Part shown: positions 6,826 through 14,689 of the stretch, piece after piece
How positions within the stretch are numbered: position 1 is the stretch's first letter
Layout: each line of letters opens with the position of its first letter
Source: DATKSS01 sp035533335
Lineage (GTDB): Bacteria > Chloroflexota > Dormibacteria > Dormibacterales > Dormibacteraceae
Direction: 5' to 3'
DNA length: 17,669 nt
NCBI GenBank assembly: GCA_035533335.1
Contig: DATLUC010000102.1
Span: 1-17,669 of the forward strand
The notes under the pieces: model-generated
Seen by the model: only the letters and a program-made list of their open reading frames with translations
What the model was told of the DNA's origin: nothing
The model's database searches: none
Translations under genes and position numbers: made by a program

Positions 6826-8216
6826 TGCCCGCCGCCGGGATCTTTCTGCACGGTTTCGGGCAGCGCTACGACCTGCCCATCTCCTTGACGTTGTACCTCT
6901 TTGCCGCCGGGGGCGTCGTCTTGCTCTCTTTCGTGCTGGTGGTGCTGTTCGCAGGCGACCAGGTGGGGGCCAAGGCCCTGGAGTACCCGCGGCGCAACCT
7001 GCCGTTCCTCGTTCCGATTGCTCGCTCGCCCTGGCCGCGAGCCGTCGGCGGCTTGATCGGCGTGCTGGCGCTGCTCGCGGTCGCCATCACGGGCTGGCTC
7101 GGATCAACCAACCCGTACTACAACCCGGCCGAGTACATCACCTGGATTTATTTCTGGGCCGCGACCGTGATCGTGAGCGGGGTCGTCGGCAATCTCTGGT
7201 ACCTGCTCAACCCGTGGGCGGCGATTTACGACGCGGTCGCGAAGTTCGTCCGGCCGAGGCCCGTTCTCACGCTGCCGGCCGTCGGCGTCTGGCCGGCTGC
7301 GGCCGTGTACCTCTCCTTCGCATGCCTGGAGCTCACGAGCGGCCTGGCCAACCGGCCCTCGATCGTGGCCACCGCCGCCGCCGTGTATTCGGTGATCACG
7401 CTGGCCGGCATGTTCCTTTTCGGGCGCGACGCATGGCTGCAAAGCTGTGAAGGGTTAACCGTCCTGTTCGACATCGTCGGACGGTTCGCCCCGGTCGAGG
7501 CGGAGCGCGACGGGAACGGGCGGGTCACCGCGGTCGACCTGCGACCATGGGGGGTCGGGCTGCTCAAGCCGGGTCCGAGCGGTTGGGACCGCGTGGTCTT
7601 CGTCATCTTGATGCTGAGCAGCCTCGCCTTCGACGGCATTCTCGCCACGCAGCCCTGGCAGGACTTCACCATATCCCTGGAGCCCTTATGGCTGCCCATG
7701 GGCCCGTTTGGCTCCTTTTTCGTCCGTACCCTGGGGCTGCTTCTGCTCACGTGCGCCTTCATCCTGGTCTTCGTCGCGTTCATGGAGATGGTCATCTACC
7801 TCGGCAAGCGCCGAGTCGACGTGAAAGCCACCGTTTCCGCGTTTGCGCTGACACTCGTCCCGATCGCCCTGGTCTACAACGCAGCGCACAACTACAGCTA
7901 CGTCCTGGTGCAATCCCAGGCGCTGATCCCGCTGCTCAACGATCCGCTGGCGAAAGGCTGGCACCTGTGGCCCGCCGTGGCGAACCTGAAGCCCAGCTTC
8001 GCGCTGGCCCAGGCCTCGACCGTCTGGTACGCGCAGATCGTCCTGATCGTTCTGGGCCACGTGGTGGCCGTCTACCTCTCGCACCTTCGGGCCGGAGAGC
8101 GTTTTCGCACCACTCAGCGCGCGCTTCTCAGCCAGTACCCCATGCTGTTGCTGATGGTGATGTACACGATGACGAGCCTTTGGATCCTGGCCCAGCCGAT
8201 TACCAACGGGGCTTGA
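6825..8216 (+). CDS. Polytopic membrane protein, resembling actinobacterial proteins annotated as fenitrothion hydrolase (FedB-like)
   Basis: The protein has 463 residues and roughly 10 membrane segments. It starts with the characteristic HGFGQRYDLPISLTLYLF and contains GNLWYLLNPWAAIYD and HNYSYVLVQSQALIPLLNDP. From memory, proteins with this N-terminal motif are often annotated as fenitrothion hydrolase, but such database names are probably not informative about their job here. They tend to occur beside cupredoxin-like and CtaG-like genes, as in this window. A membrane role in copper handling or oxidase assembly is therefore the better guess. The ATG at 6825 overlaps the preceding stop by one base, and the stop at 8216 shares one base with the next start. 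No catalytic hydrolase motif was found by eye. The coding call is firm; the function is unknown. Confidence 0.85.
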   Translation: MPAAGIFLHGFGQRYDLPISLTLYLFAAGGVVLLSFVLVVLFAGDQVGAKALEYPRRNLPFLVPIARSPWPRAVGGLIGVLALLAVAITGWLGSTNPYYNPAEYITWIYFWAATVIVSGVVGNLWYLLNPWAAIYDAVAKFVRPRPVLTLPAVGVWPAAAVYLSFACLELTSGLANRPSIVATAAAVYSVITLAGMFLFGRDAWLQSCEGLTVLFDIVGRFAPVEAERDGNGRVTAVDLRPWGVGLLKPGPSGWDRVVFVILMLSSLAFDGILATQPWQDFTISLEPLWLPMGPFGSFFVRTLGLLLLTCAFILVFVAFMEMVIYLGKRRVDVKATVSAFALTLVPIALVYNAAHNYSYVLVQSQALIPLLNDPLAKGWHLWPAVANLKPSFALAQASTVWYAQIVLIVLGHVVAVYLSHLRAGERFRTTQRALLSQYPMLLLMVMYTMTSLWILAQPITNGA

Positions 8217-9055
8217 TGAGCAGGCAACCGGCGACCAAGCACCCAAGACCGATGCGAAAGCCGGTTTCTCGTACTCCTGCCTGGGTGACGCCGGTAGGGG
8301 TGGTGGCCGCGGTTGCCCTCATAGTTGGGGGATTCCTGCTGGTCCGCTGGTACACGACGCCGCAGGCGGCGCCGCCTCTGACGCCGGATGCTTCGCAGCT
8401 CGTCGTCGATTCTCTCGCCAGCCTTCCGGCCACGGAGCTCGACTCGATCGGACTGGGCTCCGCGAACAACTTGATCAAGCCAGTGTCCGGACCGGCGCTG
8501 ACGGGTCCGTCCGGAAAGCCCCTCGTCTTCTACTTCGGCGCCGAGTACTGTCCTTATTGCGGAGCGGAGAGGTGGCCGATCATCGTGGCCCTGTCGCGAT
8601 TCGGGACGTTTTCCGGCCTTAAGACCACCAGTTCGTCATCGACGGACATCTATCCGAACACGCCGACATTCACCTTTCATGGCGGCACCTACACAAGCCA
8701 GTACATCGACTTTCAAGCAGTCGAGACGAGTGATCGAAACCAGAATGCGCTAGAGACGCCCACCGCTTCCCAGCAAGCGCTCGTGAACCAATACGACACG
8801 AGCGGCTCGATTCCTTTCGTCGACCTGGGGAACCGCTACGCCTTCGCCGGAGCTATGTACCTGCCGGACGTCCTGGCCGGGATGAGCTGGCAGGCTGTCG
8901 CCGGCTCGCTCACCCAACCCGACACGACCCAGGCCAAAGCAGTGCTCGGGTCGGCCAACCTGATCACCGCGGCCGTCTGCCGCATGACGGCCGACCAGCC
9001 CTCGAGCGTCTGCACGACCTCCTCGATCCAGGCCATCGAGAAGAAGCTGGGCTAG
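8216..9055 (+). CDS. Membrane-anchored thioredoxin-fold protein, DUF929 family
   Basis: The protein has 279 residues. A basic N-terminus (1-21) precedes one membrane helix (about 22-44), and the rest is extracytoplasmic. The redox motif CPYC (Cys112 to Cys115), within FYFGAEYCPYCGAERWP, is a thioredoxin-like active site, and the later IPFVDLGNRYAF contains the cis-Pro region. Together these features match the DUF929 family. Two more cysteines (255 and 266) near the C-terminus could form a structural or relay disulfide. It is predicted to exchange disulfides with proteins outside the membrane and to be reoxidised by the VKOR protein encoded next. Its ATG overlaps the previous stop by one base, and the VKOR gene follows after 8 bases. 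Confidence 0.9.
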   Translation: MSRQPATKHPRPMRKPVSRTPAWVTPVGVVAAVALIVGGFLLVRWYTTPQAAPPLTPDASQLVVDSLASLPATELDSIGLGSANNLIKPVSGPALTGPSGKPLVFYFGAEYCPYCGAERWPIIVALSRFGTFSGLKTTSSSSTDIYPNTPTFTFHGGTYTSQYIDFQAVETSDRNQNALETPTASQQALVNQYDTSGSIPFVDLGNRYAFAGAMYLPDVLAGMSWQAVAGSLTQPDTTQAKAVLGSANLITAAVCRMTADQPSSVCTTSSIQAIEKKLG

Positions 9056-9063
9056 GACACGCA

Positions 9064-9495
9064 GTGAGGCTGCAGCTGCTCGCGCTTTTGGCCTCCGTGG
9101 CCGGCGCGGGCGTATCGATCTATCTCACCGCCGTCCATTTCGTGGGCATCCCGCTCGCGTGCCCGACGAACGCTGCGATCAATTGCGAGGAGGTGCTCTC
9201 GAGCTCGTATGCCGTGGTCTTCGGGTCAAGTGTGCCCACGTCGGCGGCGGGGATCATCTGGTTCGCCGTGAGCGCGGCCCTTGCCGCCCTCGTCCTGATA
9301 AGCCGATCGGCGGTCTGGTCGAGGCTGCAGCTGGGCTGGTCTGCGATCGGCCTTGCAACGGTGATCTTCCTGGTGTATCTCGAGATCGTCAGGCTCGGCG
9401 TCATTTGCGTCTGGTGCTCGGTCGCGCACGCGCTGGTCCTTCTCATCTTCCTGGTCGCCCTTCCAAGGCAGCAGGAAGGCAGGGTGGGCGCGTGA
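9064..9495 (+). CDS. Vitamin K epoxide reductase (VKOR) family disulfide-generating membrane protein
   Basis: The protein has 143 residues and four to five membrane helices, the normal size of a stand-alone bacterial VKOR domain. The conserved elements are all present: loop cysteines Cys33 and Cys41 (ACPTN and NCEEVLSSSY), the Ser/Gly region after them, and the quinone-side CVWC (Cys115 to Cys118) in the last part. Bacterial VKORs pass electrons from thioredoxin-like partners to quinone and so make disulfides, replacing DsbB. Here the partner is not fused but encoded just upstream as the DUF929 protein. The GTG at 9064 is supported by AGGA six bases away, which overlaps the upstream stop. The stop overlaps the ctaG start by four bases (GTGA). 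Confidence 0.95.
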   Translation: MRLQLLALLASVAGAGVSIYLTAVHFVGIPLACPTNAAINCEEVLSSSYAVVFGSSVPTSAAGIIWFAVSAALAALVLISRSAVWSRLQLGWSAIGLATVIFLVYLEIVRLGVICVWCSVAHALVLLIFLVALPRQQEGRVGA

Positions 9496-10268
9496 TCGGA
9501 TGGCCGTTCGATCCCACCGTGTACGCGGGGCTGGTGGCCCTCTGCATCGGATATGCCTGGCTTGCGCGGGCTGCCGGCGATACCCAGCACCACCACCGGG
9601 TCTATTTCGCGCTCGGCGTGATCACCCTTTGGGTCGCCCTCGAGTCGCCGGTGGACACCATCAGCGACCAGTACCTCGACAGCGTCCACATGCTGCAGCA
9701 CGTCCTGCTCGGTTTCGTCGCGCCCCCGCTGGTGCTGCTCGGCCTGTCACCGCGTATGGCGGGAAGCCTTGTAAGGGTGCCGGGGTTGCGCGCGGTCACC
9801 GAGCCGATCCCCGCACAGCTCATCGCCGGGATCGTGATGGTCGGTTGGCACATACCGGTCCTATATGACGCCACGCTTTACAACGAAGGCCTTCACATCT
9901 TCGAGCACCTGACCTTCATCGCGGGCGGGATCGTGCTCTACTGGCCGCTGCTGGACGCGACGTCTGCGTACGCTCACTGGCAGCTGTCACCAGGCGTGGG
10001 CCTGGTGTACATGCTCTTCGCCACGCTGCCTCAGGATGGCGTGGCGCTGGTGCTGATCTTCTCGCGCGTCCCGTTCTATGAGTTCTACGTCCACGTGCCG
10101 CGCTTGATCCCGGGTTTCACTCCGTTGATCGATCAGACCATCGCGGGGGCTGTGTTGATGATCCTGGGCAAAGCCACTCTGGCACTGGCGGCATTGGTGG
10201 TCTTCTTTCGCTGGTTCGGCGCCGAGCAGCGGGCGGACCAGGCCCATCCGGTCACGAGCGGTCTGTGA
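9492..10268 (+). CDS. ctaG: Cytochrome c oxidase assembly protein, CtaG (caa3-type) family
   Basis: The protein has 258 residues and about seven membrane helices. The typical pattern of conserved histidines is visible: HMLQH (66-70) at the start of a helix, GWHIPVLYD (118-126) and HIFEH (135-139), followed by TLPQDGVAL near the end of a later helix. These residues probably bind copper. CtaG of this type is needed to build active caa3-type terminal oxidase in Bacillus. The GTG start overlaps the VKOR stop by four bases. Placement after the cupredoxin, DUF929 and VKOR genes supports a joint copper and thiol-redox function. No oxidase subunit gene lies in the window. The stop is 12 bases from the convergent DUF2079 gene. 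Confidence 0.92.
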   Translation: MIGWPFDPTVYAGLVALCIGYAWLARAAGDTQHHHRVYFALGVITLWVALESPVDTISDQYLDSVHMLQHVLLGFVAPPLVLLGLSPRMAGSLVRVPGLRAVTEPIPAQLIAGIVMVGWHIPVLYDATLYNEGLHIFEHLTFIAGGIVLYWPLLDATSAYAHWQLSPGVGLVYMLFATLPQDGVALVLIFSRVPFYEFYVHVPRLIPGFTPLIDQTIAGAVLMILGKATLALAALVVFFRWFGAEQRADQAHPVTSGL

Positions 10269-10280
10269 CTGCCGTCACTC

Positions 10281-11789
10281 CTAGCTGAGGCAGGCGCGGC
10301 CTGAGCAGTCTCCGGCCAGCCACCGATCCAGCTCCGGGGTCAGCGTCTGGCTCTGAGCTCCCCTGGCCAGCACCAGCGTGAGGCCCTTGGCGCAGGCGAC
10401 CCCATAACCGCCGGCCAGCGAGCTCCGCGTTATGTCGCGAAGTTGATTCTGTTCTCCGGCGTAGAAGCTGTTGTAGGTCGTCGGGTCGATGGCGATGTAG
10501 TCGGCGTCGTGGCGCTGGGTGATCACGTAGATCTCGTAACGATGGGAGAGATGGGGCACCAGGGTGTTGGACGCGGCCACGCTCGCGTTGGCTGGAATCG
10601 CCTTCAGGCACGATTCGATCTGGGCGGCGCGGCCGTCCGAGATGTAGGTGCCGAGCTCGTCGAGCGGCCTGATCGGTCCGAACGTGAAGACCGTGCCGGC
10701 CACCAGGGCGCCGACAGCCAGGACGATCGGTGCCGCAGACGCGGGCCGTCCGCGCAGCCATGACTTGATCCGGATCGTGGTATCGATCGCCGCGAACGCG
10801 AGGATGGGAGCCGGAAGCATCGAATACTGGAAGTGGAAAGACCAGAAATTGGGGGAGGAAGACCAGAAACGTTCGAGGAATGACGGCAGGGCGATGATGG
10901 CGATCGGAGAGAGCAGTGGCAGGAATCCCCAGCTCAGAAAGGACCCGATCCAGACCAATGTCTTGTGGATCGGCGTGAAAAGCAGCTGCAGGCTCGACAA
11001 CGGGTGCAGAAAGACGTGCTCCAGGGAGCTGACCGGCCCGGTTCCCAGGGCGTAGTAGGTCCAGTGGCGGTAGGGCCCACCCGCGAGCGCGGGCATGACC
11101 AAGCCGATGAGCAGGGCGAACCAGATCGCGTTGAGCCCCATCAGGACACCGGCGAGGATGGGGCGGCGCTGCACGACCACGATGTACAAGCCCAGCGCGA
11201 TGAGGGTGAGGGAGACGTCCTCTCGAGTCAGCATCGCCACCACGACAGCCGCCCACAGGAGGCGATTGCGTCGGGTCAGCGTCGCGTAAAGCGCCGTCGA
11301 CAGCGCGGGGACCGCGAACACGACGTGGTGGAAGTCGTACACGACACCCGCGAGGACGCCCCAGAAGACCAGGTAGCAGGCCAGGAAGGCCAGGCCGGGG
11401 ATCTCGCCAAGGCGCTCCTCGGCCCACAGGTAGATCGGCCAGCCTGCGGCGGCAAGCAGCACGCCCTGGGCGACGAGCAGCACCCCGGCCGAATCCCAGA
11501 CCCAGTAGAAAGGTGCCAGCACCATCAGGATCGGATGGAAGTGATCCCCGAGGAGGTTGGGGATCCCAAGGACGGTGTTGGGAATGACCTGCAGCCGGCT
11601 GTAGCCCCACACCGTCTGGTCCTGAATCGCGAGGTCGAAGGCGTTGCTCGCGAAGTGGTCGTGACGGTAGAGAGACACCCACGAGTACGCCGCCGCCGCG
11701 ATGAGGATGAATGCGAAGGCATTGATGCGGGCGGCCGTGACTCGTCTGCGCCGCCCGGCTTCCTTACGATGTTCGCTGCTTGTCAACAT
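10281..11789 (-). CDS. DUF2079 family polytopic membrane protein (GT-C-like)
   Basis: The protein has 502 residues from the ATG at 11789 (a TTG lies one codon upstream). One N-terminal helix is followed by the DUF2079 hallmark: FDLAIQDQTVWG, then the GDHFHPILMVLAPFYW segment with conserved His residues, then WAEERLG, FHHVVFAVPAL and MLTREDVSL. About ten membrane segments precede a C-terminal extracytoplasmic domain (about 390-502) with two Cys near the end (GDCSGRACLS). The layout, with acidic and His residues in the first outer loop, resembles GT-C glycosyltransferases that use lipid-linked sugars, but no activity has been shown to my knowledge. It neighbours a GT2 gene and a nucleotide-sugar operon, which fits a surface-glycan role. 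No ribosome-binding site is evident before the ATG. Confidence 0.88.
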   Translation of the reverse strand: MLTSSEHRKEAGRRRRVTAARINAFAFILIAAAAYSWVSLYRHDHFASNAFDLAIQDQTVWGYSRLQVIPNTVLGIPNLLGDHFHPILMVLAPFYWVWDSAGVLLVAQGVLLAAAGWPIYLWAEERLGEIPGLAFLACYLVFWGVLAGVVYDFHHVVFAVPALSTALYATLTRRNRLLWAAVVVAMLTREDVSLTLIALGLYIVVVQRRPILAGVLMGLNAIWFALLIGLVMPALAGGPYRHWTYYALGTGPVSSLEHVFLHPLSSLQLLFTPIHKTLVWIGSFLSWGFLPLLSPIAIIALPSFLERFWSSSPNFWSFHFQYSMLPAPILAFAAIDTTIRIKSWLRGRPASAAPIVLAVGALVAGTVFTFGPIRPLDELGTYISDGRAAQIESCLKAIPANASVAASNTLVPHLSHRYEIYVITQRHDADYIAIDPTTYNSFYAGEQNQLRDITRSSLAGGYGVACAKGLTLVLARGAQSQTLTPELDRWLAGDCSGRACLS

Positions 11790-11800
11790 CAAACAGCCGC

Positions 11801-12496
11801 TTGAGCGGGCTCAGCCTGGTCATGCCGGCTCACAACGAATCCGAGAACCTGCGCTGGCTGCTGCCGCATGTCAATGAAGTGCTTCCGCGCATCGCCTCGC
11901 GTTTCAACGTGGTCATCGTCGACGACGGGTCGACGGACGGGACCGGAGAGCTCGCCCGGTCGCTGGCCGCCGAGCTCGGCATGGAGCTGCGCGTGATCCG
12001 TCACGACAACATGCAAGGTTATGGGTCGGCGGTCGGTGACGGCTTGCGCGCCACGGACCTCGAGTACAGCGCTTTCACCGACGCCGACGGCCAGCTCGAC
12101 GTCGCCGATCTCGAGCTCCTGGCCCCGCACCTGAAGGAGGCGGACCTGGTCGCGGGATGGCGTCTCACCCGCGAGGACCCGGCATTTCGGTCCGTGATCA
12201 GCGGGGTGTTCAACCGTCTCGTCCTGATGACGTTTCGCATCCCCGTGAGGGACGTCAACTGCGCCCTCAAGGTCGTCAGGACCGATATGCTTCGGCGGTT
12301 CACGCTGCACTCGCGGAGTGCGCTGATCAACGCCGAGCTGTACTGGAAGGTGCGCAGCCATGGCGGCAAGTTCGTCCAGGTCGGGATTCCACATCATCCG
12401 CGGAGAATGGGGCGACGATCGGGCGGACGGCTGATTCCGATTCTTCGCGCGACGAGAGAGCTGGTGCAGATCCGCTTGCGCGGGTCAGACGCTTGA
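11801..12496 (+). CDS. Family 2 glycosyltransferase (dolichol-phosphate mannosyltransferase-like)
   Basis: The protein has 231 residues from the TTG at 11801. GT2 features are clear: SLVMPAHNESENL as the first strand and nucleotide-sugar loop, VVIVDDGSTDGTGELA with Asp41-Asp42, NMQGYGSAVGDGL, and the metal-binding DADGQLD (94-100). There is no membrane helix, so it is a soluble or membrane-associated enzyme transferring a sugar from a nucleotide donor, often to a polyprenyl phosphate or lipid. The start is uncertain: TTG at 11780 would overlap the divergent DUF2079 gene by 10 bases, and ATG at 11822 would remove the first strand. None has a clear ribosome-binding site. Its stop overlaps the end of the convergent sqdB gene by 12 bases. 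It may use a sugar made by that operon, which is inference. Confidence 0.9.
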   Translation: MSGLSLVMPAHNESENLRWLLPHVNEVLPRIASRFNVVIVDDGSTDGTGELARSLAAELGMELRVIRHDNMQGYGSAVGDGLRATDLEYSAFTDADGQLDVADLELLAPHLKEADLVAGWRLTREDPAFRSVISGVFNRLVLMTFRIPVRDVNCALKVVRTDMLRRFTLHSRSALINAELYWKVRSHGGKFVQVGIPHHPRRMGRRSGGRLIPILRATRELVQIRLRGSDA

Positions 12497-13714
12497 GGTC
12501 GCGGCCGGCCTGGCGCTCGCCTTCCGGCGCCGAAGCTTGGGCGTCGCGAAATCGCCGCGGCCGCCGAGGCGCCAGTCGACGCGAGGGTCGAACAGCTCTG
12601 GCTTGATGCGCTTCTTGTAGCGCTCCACCATGCCGATCACCCGATCGATCAGCGAGTCTTCGAGGCGGTGCGGAATGAGACCGAGGTCGAGGAGGTGCTG
12701 GTGGCGCGCGTTGTAGTAGTGGTTCTCCAGCTCCGTGCGCGGGTTGGGGAGATGCTCGATCTGAGTTTCGAGACCATGGGCTTTCCGCGCCGCCTGAACA
12801 CGTTCCGCCAGCTCGGACACGCTGAACTGCTCGGTGAACTGGTTGAAGACCCTGAACTCGCCTTTGGCCGCCGGATTGAGCATGGCAATCTCGATGCAGC
12901 GCACGGTGTCGCGAATGTCCAGGAAGCCGCGCGTCTGCCCGCCCTTGCCGTAGACGGTCAGCGCGTGCCCGGCCGCAGCCTGAGCGCAGAACCGGTTGAG
13001 CACGGTGCCCCAGATGTCGTCGTAGTCGAAGCGGGTGCGAAGCTCCGGGTGCAGGTCGGTCTCCGGCGTGCCCGATCCGTAGACGACGCCCTGGTTGAGG
13101 TCGGTTGCGGTCAGGCCCCACGTACGGCAGGTGAACATAATGTTGTGGCTGTCGTGGACCTTCGACAGGTGGTAGAAGGAGCCCGGCTGCTTCGGATAAG
13201 GCAAACGGTCCTTGCGGCCGTTGTGCTCGATCTCGATGAACCCTTCTTCGATGTCGATGTTCGGCGTGCCGTACTCGCCCATTGTGCCGAGCTTGACGAG
13301 GTGGCACTCCGGCGCTGATTCGCGCAGCGCGAAGAGGAGATTGAGGGTGCCCACCACGTTGTTCATTTGCGTCTCCACTGCGGTGTGGGCGCTGATCATC
13401 GAGTAAGGCGCTGAGCGCTGCTCGGCGAAATGGACGACGGCGTCAGGCCGGTGCTCGGCGATGATCGAGGTGACGTCAGGCAGCTCGCAGAGGTCGAGGT
13501 GCTGCCACAGGATCTCGCGTCCGGTCACCGACTTCCAGCGTTCGACGCGACGACTCATGCTCGCGATGGGGACCAGCGACTCGGTGCCGCAAACCCGGTC
13601 CCATCGCCGCCGGATCAGGTTGTCAGCGGCGATGACCTCGTGGCCGCGGGCCGAGAGATGCATCGCCGTCGGCCAGCCCAGGTATCCATCGGCGCCGAAA
13701 ACGATGACCCTCAC
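12485..13714 (-). CDS. sqdB: UDP-sulfoquinovose synthase (SqdB/SQD1 family)
   Basis: The protein has 409 residues. It makes UDP-sulfoquinovose from UDP-glucose and sulfite, the head-group donor of sulfolipid. The N-terminal NAD-binding motif is GADGYLG (7-13). The catalytic region carries LGTMGEYGTPNIDIEEG (142-158), with Thr144, and YHLSK, with Tyr181 and Lys185; these match Thr145, Tyr182 and Lys186 of plant SQD1 within one position. Other family signatures are LPYPKQPGSFYHLSK, DLNQGVVYG and YGKGGQTRGFLDIRDTV. The GTG start is supported by an AGGATGG ribosome-binding site (13722-13728) seven bases away that overlaps the stop of the upstream epimerase gene. It is the third gene of an operon with an epimerase and a flippase-like protein. 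The match is much closer than for general epimerases. Confidence 0.93.
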   Translation of the reverse strand: MRVIVFGADGYLGWPTAMHLSARGHEVIAADNLIRRRWDRVCGTESLVPIASMSRRVERWKSVTGREILWQHLDLCELPDVTSIIAEHRPDAVVHFAEQRSAPYSMISAHTAVETQMNNVVGTLNLLFALRESAPECHLVKLGTMGEYGTPNIDIEEGFIEIEHNGRKDRLPYPKQPGSFYHLSKVHDSHNIMFTCRTWGLTATDLNQGVVYGSGTPETDLHPELRTRFDYDDIWGTVLNRFCAQAAAGHALTVYGKGGQTRGFLDIRDTVRCIEIAMLNPAAKGEFRVFNQFTEQFSVSELAERVQAARKAHGLETQIEHLPNPRTELENHYYNARHQHLLDLGLIPHRLEDSLIDRVIGMVERYKKRIKPELFDPRVDWRLGGRGDFATPKLRRRKASARPAATSSV

Positions 13715-13726
13715 TCTGGTTCCATC

Positions 13727-14689
13727 CTAATCAATGAGCGACTCCCGATGCCGGGCGGCGAACCACGACCACGTGAGCGCGAGGCCCTGGCCGACCTGGA
13801 CGCGCGGCGCCCATGCAAACCAGGCTTGTGCTCGACTCACGTCGAGGCAGACCCGTCTGACCTCGAACTCTCGCGCGGGCAGGAATTCGGTTGCCTGCGA
13901 CTGCGCCGATTCGGCCACGAGTCGCTCGACGATCTCGTTGATTCGCGTTTCGCGCGCCGTCCCGATGTTCACCTCGCCTGAACGTCTTCCGAACAGGGCC
14001 GCGACGTTGGCGGCGGCGATGTCACCGACATATGTGAAATCGCGTGTCTGATCGCCGTCGCCGAACACGCGTGGCGCGTCTCCACTCAAAAGACGGTTGC
14101 AAGTGATCGCCACCACGCCCGCCTCGCCCGTCCCGTCCTGTCGCGGGCCGTACACATTCCCGTACCGCAGCGCGACGGTCCTTACGCCGAAGCGGCGGCC
14201 GAAGGTCGCCAGGTAGACCTCCTCCGCCCGCTTCGCCGCCCCGTATGCCGATAGCGGCGCCGGCGCGGACGTCTCGCGTGCCGGAAGGCTCGCCGCATCG
14301 CCATAGATCGTTCCGCCGGAGGACGCGGTCACCACACTGTGGGCGCCGGCCCTCACCGCAGCGTCGAACAGCGCGACAGTGCTGGCCAGGCTTGCCTTGA
14401 CATGAGCTCCCGGGTCGCGGGCGGCCTTCTGCACCCCTCCCTTGGACGCGAGGTGCAGCACGGCATCGGGCCGGAACACGTCGATCGCCGAAGCCGCTTC
14501 GGTGGAGCCGCAGTCGGCCGTCAGGGTCTCCACCCCGGAAGGCGGCTGCTCGCCGCACGCGTGGCTGTAATCGTCGATGACCAGCACCCTCGCCCCGGCC
14601 GCCACGAGCTGCTCGACCGTGTGAGATCCGATGAACCCGGCGCCACCGGTGACGACGACCCGGGTGCCGGCCTTTCGCATTTTCTTCAC
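13727..14689 (-). CDS. NAD-dependent nucleotide-sugar epimerase/dehydratase (GalE-like extended SDR)
   Basis: The protein has 320 residues, the family's usual length. It has the NAD-binding GGAGFIGSH (15-23), VIDDYS at the end of the second strand, and the active-site SSGGTIYG (123-130) with YGAAK (149-153, Tyr149 and Lys153). It also has ALRYGNVYGPRQ and GDGDQTRDFTYVGDIA, typical of UDP-glucose 4-epimerase relatives. It would change the configuration of an NDP-sugar, probably UDP-linked, for glycan or glycolipid synthesis. The precise substrate cannot be assigned by eye. The GTG at 14689 overlaps the stop of the upstream membrane-protein gene by four bases; an ATG at 14680 is the alternative start. 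The sqdB gene follows after 12 bases. Confidence 0.9.
   Translation of the reverse strand: MKKMRKAGTRVVVTGGAGFIGSHTVEQLVAAGARVLVIDDYSHACGEQPPSGVETLTADCGSTEAASAIDVFRPDAVLHLASKGGVQKAARDPGAHVKASLASTVALFDAAVRAGAHSVVTASSGGTIYGDAASLPARETSAPAPLSAYGAAKRAEEVYLATFGRRFGVRTVALRYGNVYGPRQDGTGEAGVVAITCNRLLSGDAPRVFGDGDQTRDFTYVGDIAAANVAALFGRRSGEVNIGTARETRINEIVERLVAESAQSQATEFLPAREFEVRRVCLDVSRAQAWFAWAPRVQVGQGLALTWSWFAARHRESLID

Noticed and set aside
6825..8216. Taking the polytopic protein as a true organophosphate (fenitrothion) hydrolase
   Set aside because: No metallohydrolase motif is visible and the protein is almost entirely membrane-embedded. The gene context points to copper or oxidase functions, so the name is kept only as a likeness.
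13727..14689. Naming the epimerase galE
   Set aside because: The motifs show only the extended-SDR epimerase/dehydratase group. The substrate is not determined, so no gene symbol is given.
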